64,000 bases of DNA from Stropharia rugosoannulata (taxonomy: Eukaryota; Basidiomycota; Agaricomycetes; Agaricales; Strophariaceae). The notes beneath the pieces are model-generated. The model saw only the letters and a list, made by a program, of their open reading frames with translations, was not told the DNA's origin and searched no databases. Below, piece after piece: positions 19,220 to 30,473 of this stretch (within the stretch, counting starts at the first letter, position 1; every line of letters begins with the position of its first letter). The stretch lies in the NCBI GenBank assembly GCA_028532985.1, contig JANCIK010000007.1:1054001-1118000 (forward strand). The letters are read 5' to 3'. The position numbers and the translations under genes are program-made.

Positions 19220-22200
19220 ATGGCATTTAGTGAGGGTTTGGATGAGGGCTCGGACAGCGATAAAGGCATGTATTCACCTTTGCGAGCCCCCAATTTTCTC
19301 CCAGATCCTACGGAATATTCAACACCAATCCGTCTGGAGCCCATTGAACTGCCGTCTAGTGGTCCAATTCAGAGCAGCCCGGTTGTCAGAAATACACAAG
19401 AGAGGGCTGCAACACGTCGAAGAAAGGGACAGAATAAACGTGCCCAGACTATATCCCGACAGCAAGCAGTTCGAGAGCAGGAAGTTCAGCAAGAATCTTC
19501 TGGTAACATTGCTGAAGTGATTCGGTTTATGGCTGAACGTGGCGTTTCTTTGTCCCAGCTCTTATTCTACATTTTTGACCCTGTGCAAGGCCAAGGACTA
19601 CTTCGGCACCACCAATTCTTTGCAGTGCATGGCAACATTAGCCGCCTATTAGATATGTGGATCTCTTCAAGCAACCGAAGCCGTGCTGCACACAAAGAAA
19701 TCAATCATTGGATGCAAAACTATTTCCAGCATACTATTGCACGGGAGGCCCGTCAAGTTACCAACTCCAAGTTACTACATACTAGACGGCGATGTTTGGA
19801 TTCTGGCATGGTTGCATCATTTACATTCCCATCTATCTTCAGGCTTCTTAGAGACAGTCTTGCTCCGGTCACAATCAAAATGCTTGAAGCACTTGCAACC
19901 TCACATAAGGCTGGCTCACATAGCAAGCAACGACATGAGCGCACACAAACAGTATGCCTGACCGTTGTCTAAAGAAAGATTGAATGAAGAAACAGATTAA
20001 TTATGTGCATATAGGTCATAACAGCTACTGTACTGGCCTGTCTCGGCGAGTATAGCCATGCAAATAACCTTGCAAAGCGAGTTATAGCACTATATCTCTA
20101 CGCTTCGGGAGCACAGCGCCAGGTAATATCTGTACTCTCATCTATGGGAGTTTGCGAAAGTTACACCAATTTAATCGCACGGAAACGACCCCGGTCTAAA
20201 GCGAATGGTGCAAATGTACCTCTGGACTCAGGAGGTACTCTTCACCAGCTGTCAGCAACATTGTGAGATGAATCTCGCACTATTGCTGCATCTGGGCTCT
20301 TTCTAATTGTTTATGATAATATCAATATTGGTATGCGTATTTCAGAACAAAGAATTGGAAGCCATGGTTTGTTCAAAGCATATATATGTATTCTTCCAAA
20401 ACTGATATGTTATTGCAGACAGACAAGAAAATGGTACATGTGCCACACTCATCCCGCTTCGCGAGGCCAGCATAGAAGACCTGGATCTCAAAGATTATCA
20501 GGAAAGATTTCACCATGCGCGTTCACTTCGTCTGGAAGATGTTTTACTCACACAATCTGAGAGCGAAACTCTTCATAGCAGCCTTATTCACACTATCTTG
20601 CGCATCATCGTCAATCATGGAGGTGTTGGATTCAAATCACTACAAAAGGATCTTGATATACATCAACCGAAAACAGAAGACCTGATTCCACTGCCTAACA
20701 AGCCAGCCGACTTACATCCACTTCCAAGCTGGAATATAGATGAGTCAACGATCACTGGAAATGCTGAGGTCGACAAAGCAATAGTCGAAGAGCTCAAACT
20801 TGATAAAATACCGGAAGCCAGTTCTCGAGTCCGTTTTGTTGCAGGAGACCAGCTTTCTATTGCGCGTCTACGTGCTCTTGAGCATATCCGTGGTGGGCAA
20901 GAATCTGGATATGAAGGCTTCTTCTGGGGGGCCTGGATTCCTGGCTTATTTCACGTAAAGATGGCTGATACTCAAGGAACACTACTCACTCATTTTGGGA
21001 AACCAAATACAGGTTCTCGCAATCCTGGCTCATTGTGGTTTCACAATACCCGGCTCAACCGCCTGCCCATTGTAGTCACATCACTTCCCAATTTCCGAAC
21101 ATGCCGTGACCTCATCTTTACGTCTCTATATGCGCGAGTCCTTCACTGTCTACTGCTGGTTTCAAAATGCAAAAGCCTAGAGGAATACACAGTGAGATAT
21201 CCGAAATGGGACACCCTGGTTACTCACGCAAAGAGAATTTTCCATGAATATGCCAATCCCGAGACTGTCGATGACCTACGGAATGAGCGTGAGGAAGAAG
21301 CATCTGACAAACCCTCAAAGGGCGACATGGTCTTCGAAAATGCTTCCTTATTCCTGCGTGATGCATTGTTATCACGCGAGTTTAGTGACGCCATCAAAGC
21401 AGGGGACTCAGGCCGAGTGGTTCTCATTCTGAAGACATGGGCATTGAGTTTTCGAGGAAACGGGCGAACGAAGTATGCTTACGAGATGCTTCATTTGATT
21501 CAGAACCTTGCTAATGTATGGTCTGAACGTATTCGGCACGTGACCATAGCAGTATCTGTGTTAGTAGACCTATTGATAACTGTGTGCTTTTAGAAAAATT
21601 ATACTGCATAATTGGGTTGCAAACCCAACCAGACTACCTAACCGTTTCGTCGAGCTCGATCTCATTCAAGAGCATCTAAATTTTTGGATAAAGGTCAGTT
21701 TTACTCAATAAAGTATCGGAAATTGCACTCACTTCCTTGTAGGTTGCATATAAAGCACGCGGTGCAAACGCATCATGGGACTGGTTAGAAATAATCTCGC
21801 CATGCATTGATCTTCTCCGAAAGCTTGCGCGAAACTTCAATGACATACTCGGATCTGATCAGGGCACTCGACACACTTCTCCGGACCTTGTGCGAGACAT
21901 AAGCACACTCATGGACAGCTTGAATGAGCATAAGGTCTATCAAATTCACCAAGGGCGTGTTCTCGAGGATGGAGAGATGGTAAAAGATGTCATTGGTGTG
22001 GGACTACAGCATCTGTCCGGAAACAGTACCACAAATCCAATACAGGACTTCAACAAGGCATTTCAAGGGCTGCAGAAGCGACGATTAATGAAACCGGTCT
22101 CCGAGCTAGTGAAGGAACAACTCACCAGTAGTCCAGTCAGCCCAACACTTGCGTCCACTACCCCAGCACCCATTCATGTCCAACCCTCTGATCCAGTCAC

Positions 22201-22462
22201 CTCCGATCCAGCTCTTGAAGGGGACAAAGCTCCTGTTCAGGGAAATCAAATTAACGAGGACAGTGGGCCCATAGAAGAGCTGCCGAGCGAACTTGATGAA
22301 ATTCTGGAGGATCTTGTTCAAGGCGAGGTTGAGCCAACTCTGGCCTGTACAACCCTTGACGATGTTGCTCTTGATATGGACACTGTTGAGCCAGTCGATG
22401 AGTTGTCCGACGGAAGTGACGAGACAGATTGGGAGACAGAGGAAGCAGAAATGAGCGAGTAG
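19220..22462 (+). CDS. DUF6589 protein of the outer element, candidate transposase (one in-frame TGA)
   Basis: Exons 19220-19951, 20015-20366, 20419-21535, 21594-21693 and 21743-22462 add up to 1,007 codons in one frame. The protein has a disordered N-terminus and a helical middle, then the DUF6589 core: YDNINI, RQENGTCAT, NIDESTITGNAEV, VAGDQLSIARLRAL, FIPGLFH-like WIPGLFHVKM, GKPNTGSRNPGSLWFHN, FRTCRDLIFTSLYARVLHCLLLV, and MVFENASLFLRDALL. The C-terminal tail is acidic. D469, D505 and E668 are candidate DDE residues (inference). Codon 328 (20264-20266) is TGA in an otherwise perfect frame, where relatives have a basic residue. The intron donor at 21536 is GC, GT in the other arm. An ATG at 19205 is an alternative start. 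It is the only non-helicase gene of a transposon that makes 9-bp duplications. Confidence 0.85.
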
Positions 22463-22636
22463 TAAATCACAGTTGAATTGTAGTAGGTAGCTTACCTTGT
22501 GGGAACCACATTTCGTTGAATTCTACTAAGTCCCGTGTCACAAAAGCGTGACTCTACAAGGATGCGTCAGTTTGTCCCAGCCGGTTCTGACGAACCCATA
22601 GCGGGGTTTGAAAAGAACCGGCTGGTAGCGAGCCTA

Positions 22637-22645
22637 GCCGCAGAC
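22637..22645. repeat. 9-bp target-site duplication, right side of outer element
   Basis: GCCGCAGAC, identical to 7399-7407, directly follows the terminal TAGCGAGCCTA of the outer element. Confidence 0.93.
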
Positions 22646-23765
22646 ATATATGCCTGAGAATTGCTATATATAGCTCTGGTCCCAGATCCGTAGACGAAGA
22701 TATTCGCAAGCGACACACATTGATTCCGCAAGTAGCTCTGAGTTCAAAGAGTTTCGGAAACAGAGAAATTACCAATAACTTGGACATCCAGAACAATGTA
22801 CTTGATGGAATCCTCCATTGGGTCCGGTGTACCCTGTACATGGTGAGATAAGAGAGTTGTGAGAGAGACTTGGACTTGGATGAGCGTGAATATACCGACC
22901 TGTAACTTTAATTTTTAGGACAGTAAATAAGAGTGAAAAATAGTAAGTGAATTGAGCAATCCATACAAATCTTAGAGTTATGATACAATTAAGTTACATC
23001 CCATTCAAATTATTTGTATGATACATATAGCGTAATCCATGAATTATACCTAGAGTGTATTCACAACAAATTATTATCAATAGTTGGAAGCATAAACACA
23101 ATAACTGGTGGACAAAGTAATGTGAACCAATTATGCGTGCTCCTTATAAACTAGGTAAAATTGGATACAACCAATTGGGTTGGATCCAATTGGTTGTACC
23201 ATTTGGGAAATTTTACTGATGAAAGATATGGGGTATGTATTCGAACTTGCGTTCCGCAACTCTCATTTTTACTTTTCTTGGAGCTCAGAAGCGCTTCATA
23301 TCCAAACATGTGGACTGTGAGGCTATATTTACTCACTGCCGATCCACAACTACTCCTAGGGCCAAATTTGGGAGCAGTCACTCGTTCCCTGCCTCTTTTA
23401 TGCAACTCTCACTGTGAGTTGAACCTAGCCAGCCTATATGAGGCTATATATATGTGTGTGTGTCTACCAACTTCAACGGCGGCTTTTAAGCGATTTTACA
23501 TTTCTGTTACATCCAGACTTCCAGACTGATAGTCTTATCTCGGGTCTATGAATTCTCTTGGTCAGGCACTCCCAGACGCGCTTCGGTAGACCTGCTGAAT
23601 GAACAACACGCCTGCTTTCCCTATACGTTCACGAATGAATGCGCGTGGTGCATTATGCTATTTTAAAGGTTGTACGATATAACATATCGTGAACTTGAAC
23701 TTTATTCTACGCAAGCTCTTGTCCGCCCTCTGCATTCTCTTCCCATCATTTACCGTGCCACAAAA
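22646..23765. other. Intergenic, AT-rich, with a strong hairpin
   Basis: No supported gene. At 23166-23198 a perfect 13-bp inverted repeat (TACAACCAATTGG with its complement) encloses a 7-nt loop and carries two CCAAT boxes. The 3' part is the upstream region of the permease gene. Confidence 0.5.
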
Positions 23766-25721
23766 ATGTTGCAGGAAAAAGACGAACAGGATTATTCGGA
23801 AGTCGCTACTTCAACTTCTAATTACTCGACGAAATGGAGACAGAGGCTTGCAACATGGGGTGTGGAGTTGAGGGGTACAGTCTGGTCGAACACCGATGCT
23901 CATATCCAGAACTGATGAGAATGCAGGCATTCAGCCAGTACCAATCGACGAGCGAACCGATACGAATTATCAGAAAATTTGCTATATCCTTATATCCTCA
24001 AACTTGAACATCCTAACGCAAGTTCTCTTACACGCAGAATCTAACCTCTCGACTTATCAAGAACAGGTTCTCACTTGGCACTATTGGACCCGTAAGCTTT
24101 GGGTTGGGTGTGAGGGACACCTGTCTCGTCATCGTTGCTTTCCAACTTTTATTCGCGCTTCCGCCAGCATACTTGTAGGTTAACAGCCCCTGGCTTTGGT
24201 GGCTACAACTCATCTCTTTAAACAGTTGCGCGTTTGGCTCCAGACTTGGTATGAGGCAGATGGTACTGTCTCGTTACACGTTCGGGTAAGTGTGCAATAA
24301 CCTTGTGCGCTGTGCAACTCATCTGAAAAATAATTTAGCTATTACGGTGTAATTCTTCCAGCTTTTTTGAACCTTATCACAACCATTGGGTTTGCTGTCT
24401 CTAGCTGTATCCTTGGTGGGCAAGCTCTTGCCAGCGTAACAAATGGACACCTTAGTTGGACGTGCGTGAATTCACTGCCATGTGCCTTTGTGACAGGCCT
24501 GAAGGCTAAGATAGAGTGGGAATCACCATATTTGCTATCTTCTCTCTTTTAGTGTCGTTCTGTGGCATCAGAGTTTTTCACTGGTAAGCACAGATTCGAC
24601 AACAACATTTGCAGGTCTAACCGCGTTTTGACCGTTCAGGTTTGAACGAATATTATGGATCCCGTCCCTCATTGCGTTTATCATAGTTATCGGTGTTGGT
24701 GGAAAACATTTCCACGATCTTCCAGTATCTCCTCCGCCAACGGTGGCATCTATTTTGGGATATGCTGGCACTCAAGCAGGCTTCATGATAACATGGTCAG
24801 GATATACTGCGGACTACAATATATATATGAAACCTGCGAAGAATTCAAGGTATGGGGTCATTCTCGATTGGTGTAAAATCGATACTTATTTGGACTGACA
24901 TTCCGTAGCTGGAAAATATTTCTTTGGGGCTTTATCGGATTGATCCTGTCGACGGTGAGTTTGTTTAAGTCATGGGGACATCTAATATGAATTGATCATT
25001 GTCTTGTACAATAGGTCCCCATTGCATGCGTAGGGGCAGTTTTTGCTGTCGCTGCTACATCAGTTCCAGCATGGAACTCCGCGTACGCGGGAGGAAATAT
25101 TGGAGGACTGCTGGAAGCAGCTTTACAGCCCCTTGGGGGCTTCGGAAAGTTGCTTACCGTCCTTCTCAGTCTCTCGGTCTCCGCCAATGTTATATCCGTA
25201 CTTTACTCCTCATCCTTCAACTTCCAAGTTTTCATCCCAAAGCTTGTCATCGTACCGAGGTATATTCTCACTGTTGTTACAGTTGGCATGTAAGTCTCCT
25301 TGCTTGATAGCTTTCGCCATGTGTTTTTTCTAACCTTGACGAGACCAGTGTCCTGCCAGTATCCATCGTCGGTGCACACCGATTTTACGTTGCCATCACC
25401 AACTTCCTTGCACTAATCGGCTACTGGAGTGCTGCATACGTTTCAATAGTGTTCGTTGAACACTTATACTTTCGGTCAGGTAAATTCTCCAACTATGACC
25501 TCGACGCATGGGACAAAGTAAGGGAGCTCCCGCTTGGTATTGCAGCTGTACTCTCTTTCGCTATGTCTTTTGCACTTGTTATTCCCTGCATCAGCCAAGT
25601 TTGGTTTACGGGACCTATCGCAAAGACGACAGGCGACTTGGGACTCGAGATCGCATTTGTGGTCAATATAGTCCTTTACCCGCCCCTGAGGATGTTGGAG
25701 AAAAGGTTCTCTGGTCGGTAA
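23766..25721 (+). CDS. NCS1-family purine/cytosine permease (paralogue 1)
   Basis: A gene with many short introns encodes a full NCS1 nucleobase transporter, a plasma-membrane proton symporter of cytosine and purines in the Fcy2 group. It starts at ATG 23766 (MLQEKDEQDYSE), with a hydrophilic N-terminal tail. Diagnostic blocks follow: IQPVPIDERTDTNY, FSLGTIGPVSFGLGVRDTC, GSRLGMRQMVLSRYTFGYYGV, NLITTIGFAVSSCILGGQALA, VPAWNSAYAGGNIGGLLEA, GFGKLLTVLLSLSVSAN, and QVWFTGPIAKTTGDLGLEIAF. About twelve membrane segments are visible. The intron at 24018-24066 has a GC donor (GCAAGT). No break is seen. The paralogue at 28484 has the same plan. Substrate cannot be fixed from sequence. Confidence 0.87.
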
Positions 25722-25955
25722 AGGACCTTGTTATATCTGTATGTGCTGTATTTGCCCGGTTAGACTGTGTATATATTCTACTTTTGTCGTTGGGAACGTA
25801 TGAAAAAGAGCCCTAAATTGGGGTCAGTTCGACGCGTACACGAGAAGCACTGCACGTTGTTGGTTGTTATTGCCCCCGTTAAACTTCGTGTGAGATTGAG
25901 CCTTGGTCACTGCCACCAATCTCCACTAAACATCAGCCCCGATAAAGTGCACCCA

Positions 25956-27988
25956 TGGTGAATGCCGACCTCGCTGCTTCACTCAGGATACCTGAAGACT
26001 CACTTGATGAAGTGAATCAACATTTTGACCGTGAACATTAGACGCGCTTAACCATATGTAGCAAGTTACCTCTACCATTACCAGCCTGTTAATATCCGCC
26101 GTGCATGACGCGCAGCCAGAAAAGACCCTCGCAGACATATACCATGATCTTACGACGTTCTCTGGATCTTCGTACCTTGTTTGTCTATTTTTTCTTGATT
26201 CTTGGTCGACCAACTCAGCAGTCTGTCAGGATGCGCTGAATACGATTCCGTTGTTGCTGCCTTGCGGAGATCCTAGTGCTAGGAGTGTCATATCGCTCAT
26301 CGGCGAATGCGGTTCTGCTAAAGAGGTCGTCATGACGGTTCAAGAGGCGGCTGAACGACTAGAAAATGATCTACAACGAGATGATTCGGAGGAAGAGGTC
26401 GATGAGGAGGTCGATGAGGAAGGTCAAGGAGCATCAGCTTTCCAGAACAAGAATTCTCCTGCTGTTCAATTTCTTATTCTCATTGACCTATATGCTTCCG
26501 GTATGTAACCTTTCACTCATTGTGCATCTAGAAGGATGTGTTGATGGGAAGAAAGCCATTCCTAGAATTAAACTTCGTCAAAAAACGGCTTCCGATACCT
26601 TGAAACCTTTGTTAGAGGAGCTAGAAAGCCTCGCTCAACTTGTTGGCTCTCATGCAACAGAAGACGAGGCACGCGCTGCTCTATCCAGCCTATCAAACCT
26701 GGCAGTAAAAATCAAAGGCTGGCTGGATTTCAAGGTTGTTATGGAATCGGGAGAGGGTGAGCAAACGAAATGCCAGGTCAGCCAGATCTTACTTTGGAGG
26801 CAATTTCTAATTTACTTTGCAGGTAATCATCCGCAGTTTCCTTGATCAGTCTTTGGTTGCTTGCCGATCTGGTCTACATAATAATCTCTCGCAGCAAACT
26901 CTGCAAACGCATTTCCCTCGACTAGCTAGGTCACAACCCGAACAAACCAGTGGTGAAAAGGCCGCCAGAGAATGGCTGGTGGGTTGATTAGCCCGTCATG
27001 AACTATATCTTGAACTGAACTCGGAAAGGATGCGTACAACTCCCTGGACCTTCACCTGGAAGATTTAACGAGGCATCCATCAACGAGCGATCTCATTTTC
27101 TATGCGTATCTTCTCCCATCTGGAATTGATGTTATGAAACTCCTCGTGTTCTTGAGGCCCGTTCTAGTATCCTCTATTCAAACAAACACCTTCTTGAGCG
27201 AATCTTTAACTATCCTGATAGCATATCTGCACCGCTGGCAAGGTAGTAACAATGCGCGCAGTCTTCCACCGGACGTCACAGAACCCTTTTGCGACATTGT
27301 GCCTTCTCTTGCCAGTGTTCACCCTGACCCGGCCATTAGACACCAGGCACTGATCGTGCTTTCCCTCTTATTATCAAAGGCCGAACCTCGACTAAGATTT
27401 CAACACCTTCTTGAATACGCCCAAGATCCGCATTATCCACAACTCCGAGTCGCGTCAGTTAATCTGATTAAAGAAGCAATGGTCCAACTTTTATCAAGCA
27501 CCGAAAAAAGCGACGATCCCCTTTGCAGCTCTCTATTCTTAAGAAATTTTGGGTCAATCCTCTTCCGACCAAATCCGCCCGATCTTTTAAAACCAGTATT
27601 GACGCTCCATGAATTGCAAGAGGCTCAGGAGGACCGAAGGCTTATTGAATGTTTATCACTTTATTACGTCCTTCTTTCTCGAGATACCTGGAATGTGGTA
27701 AGTCTCATCAGCACCTCCTGCTACCTATCGCTCACTGCCTACAGACAGGGATACGAGACAAAGATGTCCGTCAATCCATTGAAAGCAATTTATTAAATCC
27801 CCTCGAAGCCGTCGTCGACCGATGGCTCGGCGAAGCGGAAACATCTTCCATCGGTAAGTCTTGTTTTCCCTGATAGTTTCTTGTGCTCTGTGATGATGTG
27901 CAAAGCTCTCCATGATTTCGGTCCCGCTGTTTCGATAAAAGTCGGCCTAGAAAGGATAAAGGGTGCACTACAAAGCCTTCAACAGTAA
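25956..27988 (+). CDS. YAP-binding/ALF4/glomulin-family protein
   Basis: Several exons on the + strand encode a helical-repeat protein. Recognisable blocks are SLASVHPDPAIRHQALIVLSLLLS, YPQLRVASVNLIKEAM, LFLRNFGSILFRPNPPDLL, RLIECLSLYYVLLSRDTWN and GIRDKDVRQSIESNLLNPLEA. These fit the YAP-binding/ALF4/glomulin family, whose members include yeast Ybp1/Ybp2 (oxidative-stress signalling) and glomulin (cullin-RING ligase regulation). An acidic run (DDSEEEVDEEVDEEGQ) lies in the N-terminal third. The start at 25956 is tentative because the first intron (about 26011-26059) has a weak donor. The stop is at 27986-27988 after a last intron near 27,855. It sits between two permease paralogues on the same strand. 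Confidence 0.7.
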
Positions 27989-28483
27989 AGGGGCTGTTGT
28001 TCACCGTTGCACAAGCAAAAGACGATCCACGTTGATCAACGGTTCTGGTCAAGTTCTGGTAGGACTTCCAAATTGATTCCAAGCACTTCGCAATGATATC
28101 AATTCCTACTATGTATACACTTGGTATACACTTGTTGTATATTATTACCTAGTTCTCACAGTGAACGAATGTTGAAGTGAGCACGGGCCGGTAGATCCGC
28201 CCGAGCCCAGGCGTAGCCATAATGAGCATCGGACCATCCTTTTTTCTTGCTTTTTTCATTCTACACGACGTCAGTCAAACAGTATCTATACATATCATAA
28301 ATGGCACGCAACTTCTTACATATTCTCTGGCTATGTGTACTAAATAATGGGTCTAAATCTATCAAGTCGGTTCAGGAGAACGACTAAAGCTCGGCAACAT
28401 CGGATTCTGTATACAGCCAAGGATATACATAGGCCGTGGAATGAATTGGGGACTGTTAACGTCTCTATACTCTTCTCCTCCTC
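27989..28483. other. Intergenic
   Basis: No supported gene. A short tandem of GTATACACTTG lies near 28,115-28,135. The rest is the probable promoter of the second permease. Confidence 0.45.
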
Positions 28484-30473
28484 ATGTTGTCCCTTTTGCG
28501 GAAGAAGTCGTCGGACCCTCCAAATGAGAAGAGCGTAGCATGGGAAGAGACACAAGAATGTGCGAGTAGTACAACGTCGAGGAATTGGCTTGTGAGGAGG
28601 CTTCTGACATGGGGTGTCGAAGAGCGAGGTGAGTACTGCTCTTTTGTGATACATCCAAAGCTCATCTGAAAAAGGGATTGCACCTGTCCCCTTGAACGAG
28701 CGCGTTGACCGTCCATACACGAAAATTTTCTTCGTCTGGTTCGCTATGAACACCAATATCCTTTCGTGCGTCGCAACAGTCATCACTCATATAAAACACT
28801 GAAATTTTATTAGTTTTTCTGCTGGGACGCTTGGTCCGGCTGCGTTTGGTCTAGGTCTGCGAGATACATGTCTTACAATACTTTTTTTCAACCTACTATG
28901 TTGCGCTTTCCCGGCATATATGTGAGTCTTTTTTCTTTCATTGTGTATACTCACCAGGCGCTGATAGTTAACCTCTGAAGCGTTACGTGGGGTCCAAAAC
29001 TAGGCATGCGGCAGATCGTGATATCGCGTTATTCATTCGGGTACGCCATGACCTTTAACTAGTTTTTCCTCACTTCATTGCTGATCTATTCAATCGCAGA
29101 TACTACGGTGTAATTGTGCCTTGTGTCTTGAACCTGATCACTATGATTGGATTTTCCACCCTTAATAGCATAGTGGGAGGACAGGCGTTGGCGAGTGTGT
29201 CAAGTAACGATTTAAGTTGGACGTGCGTATTTCATGTTGAATACTTTAAAAACCTGTTAATCAATTTTCATCTGTATGACAGTGTTGGTATCGTCATCAT
29301 TGCCATCATATCTCTGCTGGTTTCATTTTGCGGGATAAATGTTCTCAATTGGTCTGAAAGCCTTTTTTTTCAATTGCATGGTCTCTGTCTCTGACTAGAA
29401 ATAGGTACGAACGAATCGCTGCTGTACCGGTCGTCATCACTTTTGTAATTGCCCTTGGGGTCGGAGGGAAGCATCTGTCAAATCCTCCTCCAGCTGAGCC
29501 GGCAACTGCTCCGGCCATCTTATCATTTGCATCAACTTTAGCAGGATTCGCAATTACATACTCCGGGCTGTCTTGTGACTTTTCAAGTTATTTTCGACCG
29601 AATGTGTCAAGGTAAGATTCTCCAGGTTCTGAACCAGATTTGTTATTTACCACATACTATGCAGCCGCAAACTCTTTTTGGCGTCGTACATGGGATTTTT
29701 GTTGCCTATCGTATGCTATGAGCCCTTAGCAATGTCGCGCAAATGCTCAATTCGCAATTATGTTTTAGATCGCCTTCCAGTGCTTAGGAGCCGCTGTTGC
29801 AGTCGCAGTACCCTCTGTCCCTGATTGGGAAAGAGGCTACGAAGGTGGTAATGTTGGAGGGCTACTCGAAGCCATGCTTCATCCTGTCAAAGGATTTGGA
29901 AAATTCTTAACAGTACTACTCAGTCTTTCTGTTGCGGCCAATATCGCTGCAACACTATATTCGATATCTATCAACATGCAAATTCTGGTCCCTGCTCTTC
30001 TTTCGGTTCCACGATACGTGTTCTCGATTGTTGCAACGGCTATGTGAGTCTGGGTGTCTCTTACAACTTTAATTCGTATCATTTATCCTTTTCCCAGTGT
30101 CGTTCCATTGTCTATTGTTGGCGCACATAGATTTTACGAAGCGCTGATCAACTTTCTTGGCCTCATTGGATATTGGGCTTCGGCTTATGTCGCAATTGTC
30201 ATGGTTGAGCACCTCGTTTTCCGGAAAGGGGATCCAGAGTTGTATCATCGACATGCTTGGAACATTGCTAGTCGACTTCCTCCCGGAATCGCTGCAATTG
30301 TTGCAGGTGTCGGCTGCTTCGGCGTCGTAATTCCTTCAATGGCACAAGTATGGTTCACCGGCCCGATTGCAAAAAGTACAGGGGATATCGACTTCGAGGT
30401 GGCATTTGTTCTTAGCGCACTGATATACTTACCGTTGAGGTGGCTCGAGATCAGATGGAAAGGATTCGTATAA
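28484..30473 (+). CDS. NCS1-family purine/cytosine permease (paralogue 2)
   Basis: This is a second complete NCS1 nucleobase transporter with exon layout close to that of the gene at 23766. It starts MLSLLRKKSSDPPNEK and has blocks GIAPVPLNERVD, FSAGTLGPAAFGLGLRDTC, GPKLGMRQIVISRYSFG, YYGVIVPCVLNLITMIGFS, VGIVIIAIISLLVSFCGI, GVGGKHLSNPPPAEPATAPA, GGNVGGLLEAMLHPVKGFGK, and VVPLSIVGAHRFYEALINFLGLIGYWASAY. It ends WLEIRWKGFV. About twelve membrane helices. No frameshift or stop was found. It is closer to typical basidiomycete Fcy-type sequences than paralogue 1, which may have drifted after duplication. Confidence 0.88.

Larger units (their letters stand above)
7408..22636. mobile_element. Outer helicase/DUF6589 DNA transposon (interrupted by inner copy)
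   Basis: The element begins TAGACTCGCTACCAG at 7408 and ends with the reverse complement of TAGGCTCGCTACCAG at 22636. It is flanked by the perfect 9-bp duplication GCCGCAGAC. Its own DNA is 7408-7539 plus 16367-22636, which is 6,402 bp; everything between is the inner copy plus the duplicated 9 bp. It carries the - strand helicase (16563-19131, frameshifted) and the + strand DUF6589 gene (19220-22462). The 9-bp duplication is the size seen in Mutator-like elements, but neither gene resembles a Mutator transposase that I know. I know no published name for this arrangement. Confidence 0.9.

Noticed and set aside
7540..22636. Palindrome as a simple assembly artefact
   Set aside because: The arms differ by a 2.4-kb insertion, small deletions and base changes, and two different 9-bp duplications mark real insertion events. 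Long-read confirmation is still desirable.
7408..22636. Helitron or Starship
   Set aside because: There are TIRs and target duplications, no Rep/HUH motif, and no tyrosine recombinase (DUF3435) gene. The helicase is RecQ-like, not Pif1-like.
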